NCBI GenBank assembly: GCA_001931905.2
Contig: MSJI02000129.1
Span: 4,859-47,272 of the forward strand
Source: Cladosporium sp. IMV 00045
Taxonomy: Eukaryota; Ascomycota; Dothideomycetes; Cladosporiales; Cladosporiaceae
Reading direction: 5' to 3'
DNA length: 42,414 nucleotides
The translations under genes were made by a program, and so were the position numbers. Under the pieces are notes generated by a model. The model saw only the letters and a program-made list of their open reading frames with translations, ran no database searches and was not told the DNA's origin. Each line of letters opens with the position of its first letter. Position 1 is the first letter of the stretch. This document shows, piece by piece, positions 32,685-42,414 of this stretch.

Positions 32685-34177
32685 ATGGTAACCAACCCGG
32701 AGAAGGTCATTGACGAAGAGCTAGCAGGTGTAGAATCCAACAAGAATGGCGAAGTTCAAGACGAGGTCTTTGGCAACGTCGAGGAGGGCGGACCCAACTT
32801 CCGCAGCGTCTCCTGGATGGGCGCATCCGTTCTCATGATGAAATCGGAAATGGGCATTGGCATCTTGTCCATTCCACAGGCATTCGGCACTCTTGGACTC
32901 ATACCGGGAGTCATCGTCCTATTGGCGATCTCGGCAATCACTACCTGGTCGTCATACGTCGTTGGTGTCTTCAAGCTGAAGCATCCCCAAGCCTATGGAT
33001 TTGCGGACACAGCTGAGATCATCTTTGGACCCATCGGACGCGAGGTCGCCTCGATCGCGTTCTGCCTGCTTTGGATCTTCGTCGCCGCATCCGGATTGCT
33101 TGGAGTCTCCATTGGTTTGAATGCTGTCTCATCCCATGGCACTTGTACCGCTACCCTGGTGGCTGTTTCCGCCATTATGGGATTCGGCGTGGCTAGTGTA
33201 AGAACGCTGAGCAAGATGAGCTGGCTCGCTTGGGCTGGCATGATCAGTATCGTAGCTGCAGGTGCGTTCAATGGGAACCCGGAGAACTGAACGTCGACTA
33301 ACAAGCATCGCAGTCTTCTCTCTTACCGTCGCCGTTGGTGTTCAAGACCGCCCCGCCGAAGCACCCCAGGAGGGACCGTACGTTTCCACATGGGTGCTCT
33401 TCGGTAGCCCTACATTCGCAGAGGCCATGGCAGCAATTGCCTCGATTATTTTCGCGTTCTGCGGTGTGCCTGCCTACTTCTCTGTCGTCTCCGAGATGGC
33501 GGATCCGAGAGAATACCCGAAATCTCTGGCGCTCTGCCGCGGCGTTGCAACAAGCGTCTATCTTACCATCGGTATCGTCGTCTACTACTACTGCGGTATC
33601 TATGTTGCTTCGCCTGCATTGGGATCTGCTGGCGTTCTCATGAAGAAAGTCTGCTACGGTCTCGCCATCCCCGGATTGATCATGTCTGAGACCCTCTATC
33701 TACACGTAAGCTTCCTCAAGTCTCTAACATCTAAGCGCACATACTGACAACCAACAGATCACGGCCAAATACATCTTTCTTCGCCTTCTCCGTGGTTCCA
33801 AGCACCTGACAGCCAACACGTTTACGCATTGGGGCACCTGGCTGGGCTGCACTGCCATCACGACCATCATCGCCTACTGCATTGCAAGCGGTATTCCCGC
33901 CTTCGGTGGTCTTGTCTCTCTTGTCGGCGCCCTGTTCGGCACTCTGCTCTGCTTCCAGCCGGAAGGCATCATGTGGCTCTACGACAACTGGCATTCGTAC
34001 TCTCGTGGATCGCCCCGATGGATCGCAATGGTTTGCTGGAGCATCCTCGTCATCGCCATTGGAACTTTCCTTATGATCGGAGGCACCTATGGATCGATTG
34101 TCGGGCTCATCAACACCTTTGCGGCAGACGGTGGCTCTTCCGCTTGGAGTTGCGCGGACAACAGCAATTCGGTTTGA
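32685..34177 (+). CDS. Neutral amino acid permease, AAAP family (mtr-type)
   Basis: Exons 32685-33261, 33314-33705, 33758-34177; 1389 nt, 462 aa. The Aa_trans signature comes early (MKSEMGIGILSIPQAFGTLG). About eleven hydrophobic segments follow, including VIVLLAISAITTW, EVASIAFCLLWIFVAASGLL, AIASIIFAFCGVPAYFSVV and VYLTIGIVVYYYCGIYV. The hydrophilic N-terminus and overall length fit Neurospora mtr-like plasma-membrane transporters of neutral and aromatic amino acids. The substrate is inferred from family only. Confidence 0.88.
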
Positions 34178-34394
34178 GACATACGATAGTACCGGAGTTG
34201 CATGCATGAACAGCGACATCCGAGCAGCGAACCAAATTTTAGACGAATACATTTTACATTAAGATCATGACCCACTGCTAAATTTCTGAGTCCCAGCGCT
34301 AGTGATTTCATTTCTCACTTCTTCTGAACCCTGAGAGACTTCGACCTGTCATCAATTGTTTATCCGACCCGACCTTTGAAAGATGCGACTCCCC

Positions 34395-35605
34395 TTATTG
34401 TCCGGGATACGGGCTGTCGCTATCCGTTCGTCGCGCTCCGAAGTCGTATGCACGCTGTCCTTTGCCATCGAAGTTGTCCGTAAAAAGTCGAGCCAGGCCA
34501 GCTTCGGATCCAAAGGCAGCAGCGGCATCGTGTGTGGAGTCAATATAATCGACAGTATCGCAATTTCCACCCGTAGAATCATCGCATGACGGAGGAAAGG
34601 CATTCATGAAGTTCAGGAAGCGCTCATCACGGTTACTCCCGTCGTGTAAGCGCCGCATCCGTCGACGGTGTAATCGCCCTGGTCCTTGATGGAACGCAGC
34701 CACGACACTTGCTTGCTTTGGAAGTTTTGGCGTATGGCTTCTCGACCCTGGCTGACGAGACCTTGACCGTATTGCTGGCTAGCATTGACGTAGTTGCTGA
34801 ATCCCTCGGGGTAAACATCATACGTATCGCAGTCTACCGCAGGTCCTTGGGGTCTGTCGGTACTGAGCCAGACCATCGAATTGGGGTCCGCGGGCCAGAA
34901 AGTTACGGCGACACGATCAGAAGCGACAGAGGTGAGAGCCGCGTAGCGCTGCACAAGTTGGCTGCCCATCGAGTGTCCGGCGACGACCACTTCCTTTAGG
35001 TTGGGAAAAGCATCTTCGTCCTTGAAGTAGGCGACAATCTCGTCGAGCACGTGGAAAGAAGAGATGTTCGTGCTCGATGAGGGATAGATGTTGTTTCTCC
35101 CATACGCCCAGTCGTTATCAAACCATACTAGAGCATTCGAGGTTGACTCTTGCGACTGGTCGTTCCAAGGAAATGAGGTACCCTTGTCTTGCTCATTCGC
35201 AAAAACTGGGGTCAGAATGGCGGTGTTGTCGACGCTAGGACCAGAGGTGACTTTCTTCAGAGCATCAAGTGTCTTCAAGCAGTCAGTGGGTGTGGCTTCC
35301 TTGAGGGTGGACGATGCGGAACTCACAAATCCCTCGTAATCGGCAGCATTTCTGTTCATGCCAAACATCATAATCACAGCGCGCTGCACCGACGACGGTT
35401 TCAGCCGCTGTCCATCGCTGCCTAGAGAGTAGTAGTTGAGCAGTGTGAGCTGGTCGTTCGCTCCTGAAGGATCGGAGATGCGGAAGTATGCTACTTCAGA
35501 GCCTTCATGCGACGGGAGTGTTCCAGAGATCGTGTCGCCTGCGTACTGCTGAGCGACAGCCGCAACACCGAAGAACGCAAGAAGGGTGGAGGCGGGGAAG
35601 AACAT
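34395..35605 (-). pseudogene. Secreted alpha/beta hydrolase with C-terminal frameshift
   Basis: An ATG at 35605 begins a clean signal peptide (MFFPASTLLAFFGVAAVAQQ); an in-frame ATG 21 codons earlier would spoil it. The nucleophile elbow GHSMGSQ places Ser at about residue 212. The frame is open to codon 323, then reads YTTGVTVMSAS and stops at 34613. In the next frame NRDERFLNFMNAFPPSC continues for about 80 residues to 34395, including CDTVDYIDSTHD (probable catalytic His) and ARLFTDNFDG. One base is missing around 34634-34637. Either the gene is truncated and inactive, or the base is a sequencing error. No GT-AG intron explains the shift. Confidence 0.75.
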
Positions 35606-35668
35606 GGTGCGAGAGTTGATGTTGCGGGGATGTGAAACAAAATCTGCAGAGAACATGAAGCGATACAA

Positions 35669-36618
35669 ACATTCTTATTGTAGCAGTCAGCGAGCATGTA
35701 TTCTTAGAGCAAGGATGGATTCGCGATCGCCAAAGATCTTCACGCAACGTTTGGTTCACCCGCCTCACCCAAGCCGATCATCATCGTGTTGCAATATCGA
35801 TCTCGTATTCTTTTCACGGAAAAGGTCACTCGGTCGTCGGACGACGTCTTGCTGTAAAGGTGTATGGTAGGGCAAAATTTTGATGTGTTGTGGCTTCTTT
35901 GTCTCAAGGCTCAACCTAATCACTCGTTGAAGCTCCTTGGCCAAATGGTCACAATCTTCCAGATGAATCACTGAAGATTCTCCAAGGCTCCTCATTCCTT
36001 GATCGGGTATCTAATGTTAGCGACATGCAGGAAGATTTTCCCATGTAGAAGCCAGCAAAGCCACAAAAATTAATAGGGATCGTCAGGAACACGGCAAACT
36101 TCAAGGTTAGAGTTTAGGTTTAGCGTTGACGCCACGAGCCGTGAAGCTTGTGACGCGTATTCAAGATGTCGCACCCAGCACATCTCCTGAGGACCGAGTA
36201 CACAACAATATCATTTGCCGAGGTCACCAGTCTTGTGGCATTCATATTCTGGAGGTAGATTTACGTACCTCAATTGAGTTTAGAGGGCGCTCGTACTCCG
36301 CAACTGCTTCGTGTCGCGATATGGTTGGTCAAAAACGAAATTTCACACCTCAATAATCAAGTAAATGCTTCTTCGTTACAGACAAGCTCAGGGGAGGGCG
36401 GGAGATAAGCTATACGGTCTTTTACGATCATCTGCAATTTTTGCCTGCCTACGCAACGCCCACGGAATTCCAACCTCCGATCAGTCGTTCCTTTACGCAA
36501 TTCCCTGAAAGCCTCAAGTTTCGACTCGTACCTTGATGCACTGGTGAATCAATCACCAGGTCTCTCGATGATGAACCGATTCATGGCCAAGGATATCCCA
36601 TCATCTTGTGCCCTGTTC
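35669..36618. other. Intergenic region, no gene recognised
   Basis: About 950 bp between two minus-strand hydrolase genes. Only short overlapping ORFs; nothing identifiable. Confidence 0.5.
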
Positions 36619-37853
36619 TCAAGAGCAATCCGTCAAATCATCTTGCACGACTAGTATGTCAGCATTCCTTGCCAAGTGCTCGAGTGATTTGGTCTGGTTC
36701 TTGAAAAGCAGATCTAGCAGTCCGCTCATGATCTCGTTCTGTCCCTTTTCAAGCCTCCTGGCATCCAGTGTTCCAATGACTTGCTCAACCACCGGCTTTG
36801 ACGAGACCGGAAGCGGGTAGTTCATGAGAAGCATTGGAACGTCCATGAATGAATAGTGCTGCGTGTCCCGCACGGCCAGCAACATCTTTGCAGCGTTCAC
36901 ATTCTGGTAAAACTCATCCCAACCGGGCAATGGCGGAACAGTATTATTGGCGCTTCTCGTGGACGCCACCAGCACAAACGGTTTGCCTTTGAAGCCCTGC
37001 TCGCCCACGGGACCAAACACAGTGCCATCAAAATTGAGACCGCCGATGACAGAAGAGTCTTCCTGGGCAGATATGGCGGCTGTGGCGCCTCCGAGCGAGT
37101 GACCGAAGACGGCGATCCTTTGGGAATTATATGTTGCCGGAAAATTGCCCAAAACTCTCGACATGAGTATTGTGTTGAAAAGCTGGGATGCGAGGAAGGA
37201 CACATCGCCGGTGCGGATCTTCATTCGTCAGTCTCCTTCACATCATTGATTGAGGTGGCGTTGCAGTCTACTCGTACCTTCAATAAATCCAACAACGCCA
37301 TTGAGTTGTCACCGCTAATTGTTCCCAGGTCGAGAGTCGAATTAGCAACACTGCCATCGGGAAACTCCACTACATACGTCTCGTGAGTGTGATCGACTGT
37401 GATGACGATATGACCCAGACTCGCCAGAGATCTCGCCAATGCGCCGTAAAGAAGCCTCGAGCCGCCCAAACCTGGCGAGAAAACAGCGATGGATAAGGCT
37501 CTTCTCTCGGAATTATCCGTCTTGACCGTAGACATGTTGCAGAACTCCATCTCGAAATTGTCAAGCATGCCTTTCGGTAAGCCTAGCTCGGCACCTACTT
37601 GACCAAAAACAGTGGCGGTGCGCGGCGGTAGATACGGTACAACTTCCGAATCGCAGTGGTGTCCGGCAGCGATGGGTAGATACGCTGAAGCCATGAGGCG
37701 GCGTTTGATGTCTGGCTCGGGCGCCAGGGGATCTGTTCGATTCTGGTCGATGAGCTCAAAATGCTTCACAGCGACAGAGTAGGGACCTGGGGGAGACGGA
37801 ACAAGAAGGGCTTGTGTGGCCCCAAAGAACAGAGTAAGTCTCAGAAAATGCAT
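36619..37853 (-). CDS. Secreted PAF-acetylhydrolase-like lipase/esterase
   Basis: Exons 37853-37278 and 37218-36619, with a 60-bp intron (GTACGA...CTGAC...GAAG) joining LLDLLK to IRTGDVSFL; 391 aa. An N-terminal signal peptide (MHFLRLTLFFGATQALLVPS) suggests secretion. Family motifs are FSPGLGGSRLLYG (oxyanion region), TVDHTHETYVVEFPDG, the nucleophile elbow FGHSLGGA (Ser about 233), GLNFDGTVFG and DTQHYSFMDVP (probable catalytic His). This is the plasma PAF-AH-type alpha/beta hydrolase fold found widely in fungi. The substrate is unknown, presumably short-chain or oxidised phospholipid esters. Confidence 0.88.
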
Positions 37854-38207
37854 ATTTGTTGGAACTCAGCAGATTTCGTGAATTTCGATCTCGAATGGAT
37901 TTTCCGGAATAACGGTCGATGGGCGGTCTATTTATATTGTATGCCTCCAAGAGCAAGGTATTGATCCATCAATATTGCGTGGTACTAAGTCATTGACATT
38001 GGCAAATGGAAATTATGAAACAAATACGAGAATATTCAGCGCGGTCTGTAGTTCCGCGCTGAAGTCCTGCTTTGGGAGAGAAAGACTGTAGGTATGGAGA
38101 ATTACTCGTTCATGTCTTCAAAGGCGACGTCTCCACCAAAAAAATGCCCTTCGTGGTCCTTCGAGCTTATTGGCTGCGTCGTACAAATCTTAGGCCTCAG
38201 GAAACAC

Positions 38208-38438
38208 TTATGCAGGTCCCGATCCTTCGTCTAGCTCGGCCGGACAAGTGATCCGGGTTTGAGCGATCTCTCGTGTCAGCAACCGCATCTTCTCTTGGTC
38301 TGGCATGACAGAACCAGAGACGCAAGCGAGTACGCTAGCTAAGATGAGGGAAGGTACAGAATATATTGAAAATCGTTTCAAGAATAATGAGGCAGCAGCA
38401 AAAACCTTCTCTCTTTTGATCGTGCTTTTTGCTTTCAT
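38208..38438 (-). CDS. Small hypothetical protein, possibly membrane-anchored
   Basis: 76 codons, divergent from the zinc-cluster regulator with 88 bp between starts. A basic N-terminus precedes one hydrophobic stretch (YSVPSLILASVLACVSGSV). Not recognised; it may be a chance ORF in the regulator's promoter. Confidence 0.2.
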   Translation of the reverse strand: MKAKSTIKREKVFAAASLFLKRFSIYSVPSLILASVLACVSGSVMPDQEKMRLLTREIAQTRITCPAELDEGSGPA

Positions 38439-38526
38439 GGGTATTTATTGACAAGTCGCACGCTGATGCGATGCGCTGCCGCCTCCCAGTCGGCTCGACT
38501 TCACCACTTCACTTCTCTTCTCGACA

Positions 38527-40814
38527 ATGGCAGAGGAGCCGATTCCCGCGCGCTCTAAGCGTCAAAGAGGTCCCTATTCACGTATGATCTGCCTTGGATG
38601 TCAGCAAAGACGCATCCGCTGTGAGCTACCCAGCGAGACCGAGGTTCCAGGTCCAGGAGAATGCCTAAATGTACAGACGCCTTGCTACCGATGCAACAGA
38701 CTAGGCATTCCGTGCATTGTCCGGCAAACTGTCTTGGGGAGACCTTCCACCGATGATAGCTCGATGTCTGTAACAGAGTTACCCTCTGTGAGCAGTGCCG
38801 AACCTCCGGCCAGATTGACGGCACAAGCTAACCGATGGTTGTCTACACCACAAGAAGAGGCATCACTCAACATTAGCGCTACACCTGGTTGTGGCACATT
38901 AAGTTGCCCTGAAGATGCTCCGGCCTCCGGAACGATGCTCAACAAGCCAGGTGACAAGTCATACCACTACAGCACACAGCAAGAGCTGATTTCACCCTCT
39001 TCTTTCTCGCCACGACATGCCGGGACTGCTCCTGTTAGGTCGGAAAAGGTGCAGATCCTCCCGTTACGACGACCACCAGCTCTAGTGGACTCCGATGTGC
39101 CACGCAAGAGCACGCAATCCGACTCCAGCGATAGCCAGACTACTAAAACAAAGCATGCTAGGGCTAGCAAGCCCAAAGTGCGGACAGGCTGCTTGACATG
39201 TAAGATCCGCAGGGTAATACTCACGACAAGTCTTCGAAGATTCTTCGAGCTGCTTACTTCCTGCCTTAGGTGAAATGTGACGAGACGAAGCCCGCTTGTA
39301 TCAAATGCGGTAGCACGGGGCGAAGATGTGATGGTTATACCGAGCCTCCTCCAAGGAAGAGGAAATACCAAAACATCAACAGCAGTCTACCTGTTTGTCC
39401 TGTGCCAACGAGGGGGCTGGCTTTATCTGCTCTCAAGACGACATCCAGCGAGTCTCGGGGGCTGGAATATTTCTGCGTGAAGACGGCGCCCTACATGGGC
39501 ATGTACTTTGATGGCGACTTCTGGAGCGGTCTCATCCTTCAGGCGAGTATCTTCGAACCGGCGATTGCACATGTCATGGTTGCTGTGGGCGTCTTCGCTG
39601 AACGCCGGGAGAGTCTCGATACCGAAGGACAGCCCGCTTCACAAGCACGACCAGGGGGAACACAATGGGATGCAGCGGCACTCAATCGAAAGCGAATATC
39701 TTCTGAAAACGACCCCGTGGCTCTCATCAACTACAACAAGTCAATCAGTTTATTGAAGAGGTACTCTTCATCTGAGAACACAGAAACGGTCCTATTGGCC
39801 GCCATCCTTTTTGTTTGCGTGGAGTTCCTACGAGGAAACGATGAGGCCGCTCTGCAACACTTCAAAGGCGGAATGGCTATCATCATGCAAACTTTTTCTC
39901 GCGCGGACAGCTCTCCCAGTGCAAGAGAAATGGCCAACCGCATCAAAGCGACCATCATGCCATTCTTCAACCGTCTGGAGATGCTCTACATGCTCTTCGG
40001 CAACGACACAGCCTGGCCGTACCATGTCACACTTGAAGAAAGCATCCCTGCCACGTTCTCCTCCGTCAAACAAGCTCGCGAGAGCATCGTCCATCTCATG
40101 AACCTCTCCCTGCATTTCGTGCGCAGCATGGGCCTCTTGAAGTACTCCCCATCGCCTCTCCCTTCTTCTGCCATTGAAGGGCAAGCGGCTTTGCTGTGTC
40201 ACCTGGAATCGTGGCGTTCAGTCTTCTCGGCCTACCAGACCGAAAACGCCTCGCAACTGACCTCCTCAGACATCTACGCTAGCAACGTCCTCGAAATCCA
40301 CTGCATCATCGCCTCAATTTGGGTGAGCGTGTGCACATTGCCCTTCGAAAGCGCAAACGACGCACACATCCCCTCCTTCACAAAGGCTGTCACGCTCGCA
40401 GAACAGCTCTCCTCGTCAGCGGCGGCAGGCACTTCCGCACAACGGTCACGGTACAGCAACACCTTCCTGCTCGACATGGAGATCGTGGGGCCAATTCACT
40501 GGGTGAGCATCAAATGCCGGGATCCGAGCCTGAGAAGGCGGGCGATAGCGGTGCAGCGCAGCACGCAGCGAAGGGAGGGCATTTGGGATTCGAAGGTGAC
40601 GGCGGCGGTGGCGGAGAGTGTCATGGCGGCGGAGGAGACGGGTCTCGATGTGGAGCATGGGGAACTGCCGTGCGAGGCGGCAAGGGTGCATTTTTCAAGT
40701 TTGGACTGGGGAGCGGGGATCTCTCCTGTGAGGACTGTCATAACGCATCAGACGAAGCCGTATGGCGTGTATGGGGAGTGGCATGTTTGGCAGGAGGTGG
40801 TCTGGTATGAATGA
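38527..40814 (+). CDS. Transcription regulator with two Zn2Cys6 clusters and a Fungal_trans_2-type domain
   Basis: Exons 38527-39213 and 39270-40814; 743 aa. The first zinc cluster at the N-terminus has Cys 22, 25, 32, 53, 56 and 63, with a long 20-residue central loop. A Ser/Pro/Thr-rich linker of about 150 residues follows. The second, canonical cluster has Cys 222, 225, 232, 239, 242 and 249, and the 56-bp intron lies inside it, between CKIRR and VKCDETKPACIKC. A basic stretch PPPRKRK comes next. The rest (YFCVKTAPYMGMYFDGDFW, AIAHVMVAVGVFAERRE, LLAAILFVCVEFLRGN) resembles the Fungal_trans_2 regulatory domain. The exon 1 ORF alone would end at 39273; joining at the consensus splice sites rebuilds the cluster exactly. 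Targets unknown. Confidence 0.88.
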
Positions 40815-41206
40815 ATTGTTAGTAAGGTATTGATCTGAGCGTATAGCTGACGGCGGTGCTTGTCTCGGCTTGCATGGGGGAAAGAGCAAGATCAACTCAT
40901 TTGAAGGTCAGTCGGTGATACGGATGAGATTACTAATTCGCGCCGCGATCATGTCAGAGAATGATTGAGAAAGGTCAGGACGGACTGGGGACTGGGAGCC
41001 TGAGAAGCAGGCCTGATCCAGAGCATTGTGCTTTCATTCTTCATCTGAAATACATATGTCATCATCAATTGCTGCCGTCACGCAGCGCATTCGTTATAGG
41101 GGCATGATTCCAACTCCACACCTGTCGTGTCTCGACAAATCAGACAGCTGAGTTACAGAAGCATAGCACCACATTCTTCGGTTGCCAGCATCCGTGCTTG
41201 GAACAT
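40815..41206. other. Convergent intergenic region
   Basis: About 390 bp between the converging regulator and peroxidase genes; nothing recognised. Confidence 0.6.
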
Positions 41207-42123
41207 CTACTGCTTCTTCTTGCCGGTATCAACACCCAGTTCTACGGGCAACACGGTGCCATTGAACTCAGCCATGGTCAAGCCATAATGGCTCTTGATC
41301 CTCGGCTCCCAGTTCTCCGCGAATCTCTCCTCGGTAAGCATGGGAACCAAATCGTCAACGCGACCACCGAAAATGGTCAACATGGTGGACGAATTGGCGC
41401 TGCCGAACATATTGTGAAACAGGCTCTCAGAGTATTGCGGGTTTTCCTTCCTAGCCTCAATCCTCCTCTTGCTCAGAGCCCTGCTGAGATCGGCCTTTGT
41501 GAGAAGCTTCTCACCATTAGGACCCTTGCCAGTGGCGCACTCGAGGAGCCACCTGACGAGCTCGAGATCCGGCTTGCCTTGGTCTGGGACGAGTGCAGAG
41601 TCGCGGCGGGTCAGGCTGGCATCGTGCTCAATTTCGTTGTGCTTGCTGAGTTCTTCCAGGTCGAAGCTGTCGGACCAGTAGGAGCGGTTGAGAAAGTTTG
41701 CGGCGAAGGACGGGACGAAGAAGCAGAATGTCGGTGCGAAGTTGTAGGTCTCGTGTATGGTGCGCTTGAGGTCGCGGAAAGTGATGTTGCGGCCGGAGTG
41801 AGGAAGGATGCCGTGGTTAGCCTGTGCAATGATGGGTCAGCTGCCTGCAGAGCTTGCCAGTGTGGAAAGAGTACGCATTGGGTGGAATGAAATGGAAAGG
41901 CTCTTACCATAGCATTCAGCATTGGGCAGGCAGACCTGGAGTCGCCTTCTCTAGGAGCGACATAGGCAGGCCACTTGCCTCGGTGTCCAGGAACACCAGC
42001 CGGGACGACATGGCCGTATTCGCGTTTAGGGAGAGCGAGGTTGAGGATTGCCAGTCCCAGGTCCCAGAGCATGACCAAGAGCTCGGTGATGACCTTGGTG
42101 GCCTTTTGAGTGATGGCACCCAT
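41207..42123 (-). CDS. Heme-thiolate peroxidase (chloroperoxidase/peroxygenase family, Peroxidase_2)
   Basis: Exons 42123-41908 and 41821-41207, with an 86-bp intron (GTAAGA...CACAG) joining CPMLNAM to ANHGILP; 276 aa, a usual short-family length. The proximal heme ligand would be Cys66 in SACPMLNAMANHGILP; most relatives have PCP where this has ACP. The acid-base motif is EHDASL (Glu137). The N-terminus has a hydrophobic segment (ITELLVMLWDLGLAILNLAL) that could be a signal anchor. Family members use H2O2 to halogenate, oxidise or oxygenate organic substrates; the substrate here is unknown. Confidence 0.88.
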
Positions 42124-42414
42124 AGTGGGAAGAGTCCTAGTGAAAAATGCTTGTGCTGAGAAGGACTCGATGTTGGGAAGACAAACAGATCAGGCTTGAC
42201 ATGTAGTGTCTACTAGGAACGAAGGACATGTAGCTCCAAGTGCGACGGTGACGACGGCCCGTCTGTGAGGTCTCGGGCATTTTGCATTTCGAGCCAGCTC
42301 ACGACGATGAGAGAGATCGGCAAGATTAGTAAAGTTTGGCGTTGACTGGTTCCAATGGCTGTTGCACTTGGTTGGCTTGGGCGACTGCGCATATACCGTT
42401 TCTGGCGGTTGGCG
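42124..42414. other. Upstream region of the peroxidase gene
   Basis: 291 bp to the window edge, containing the peroxidase promoter; no other gene seen. Confidence 0.5.

Noticed and set aside
38208..38438. Calling the small divergent ORF a secreted effector
   Set aside because: It has one hydrophobic segment preceded by a long basic region, few cysteines and no family match; kept only as a low-confidence hypothetical.
1..42414. tRNA/rRNA genes, CRISPR arrays, complete retrotransposons
   Set aside because: No tRNA arms, rRNA motifs, regular spaced repeats or LTR pairs were seen; CRISPR is not expected in a fungal genome.

Overview
The window comes from a filamentous ascomycete, probably a dothideomycete. 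Genes carry short GT-AG introns of about 50-70 bp with CTGAC/CTAAC-type branch points. The families are fungal: Zn2Cys6 regulators, a trehalose phosphorylase of the Neurospora CCG-9 type, MDR-type ABC transporter, heme-thiolate peroxidase, Sulfotransfer_4 protein and mtr-type amino acid permease. A block depleted of CpA and TpG shows that repeat-induced point mutation (RIP) has acted here.

Layout. (1) 1-5021: an AT-rich block from about 380 to 4790, almost free of CpA and TpG. Its left part (316-2259) is one stop-free frame of about 648 codons with no NTG start, encoding a tyrosine-recombinase/telomere-linked-helicase-type domain, a Ser/Asn-rich linker and two C-terminal AT-hooks. Telomere-like ACCCTAACCCT motifs lie near both ends of the block. 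(2) 5022-16584: first copy of a direct, roughly 11.5-kb segmental duplication. In order it holds a sulfotransferase-like gene (-), a DUF3638 gene fragment (-), an ABCB/MDR transporter (+), a Zn2Cys6 regulator (-) and the 5' end of a trehalose phosphorylase (+). (3) 16585-17872: an assembly gap, one end of a pogo/Fot1-like transposon, the last exon of a GH43 gene and unassigned DNA. (4) 17873-29204: second copy of the duplication, in the same orientation, running into the full trehalose phosphorylase (to 30963). (5) 30964-42414: single-copy genes: a neutral amino acid transporter (+), a secreted alpha/beta hydrolase with a frameshift (-), a PAF-acetylhydrolase-like lipase (-), a regulator with two zinc clusters (+) and a heme-thiolate peroxidase (-).

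The duplication has decayed reciprocally. Copy 1 keeps the intact transporter (1274 aa over ten exons) but its trehalose phosphorylase is cut off. Copy 2 keeps the complete trehalose phosphorylase (680 aa) but its transporter has a nonsense codon, a 1-nt deletion and a 222-bp exon deletion. Both copies of the sulfotransferase-like gene and of the Zn2Cys6 regulator look intact, so the tandem pair together still supplies each function. The regulator sits between the transporter (convergent) and the trehalose phosphorylase (divergent, about 0.6 kb shared promoter), so it may control one or both; that is inference from position.

Exon coordinates were derived by eye from splice consensus and frame continuity. 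Family assignments come from recognised motifs, without database searches.
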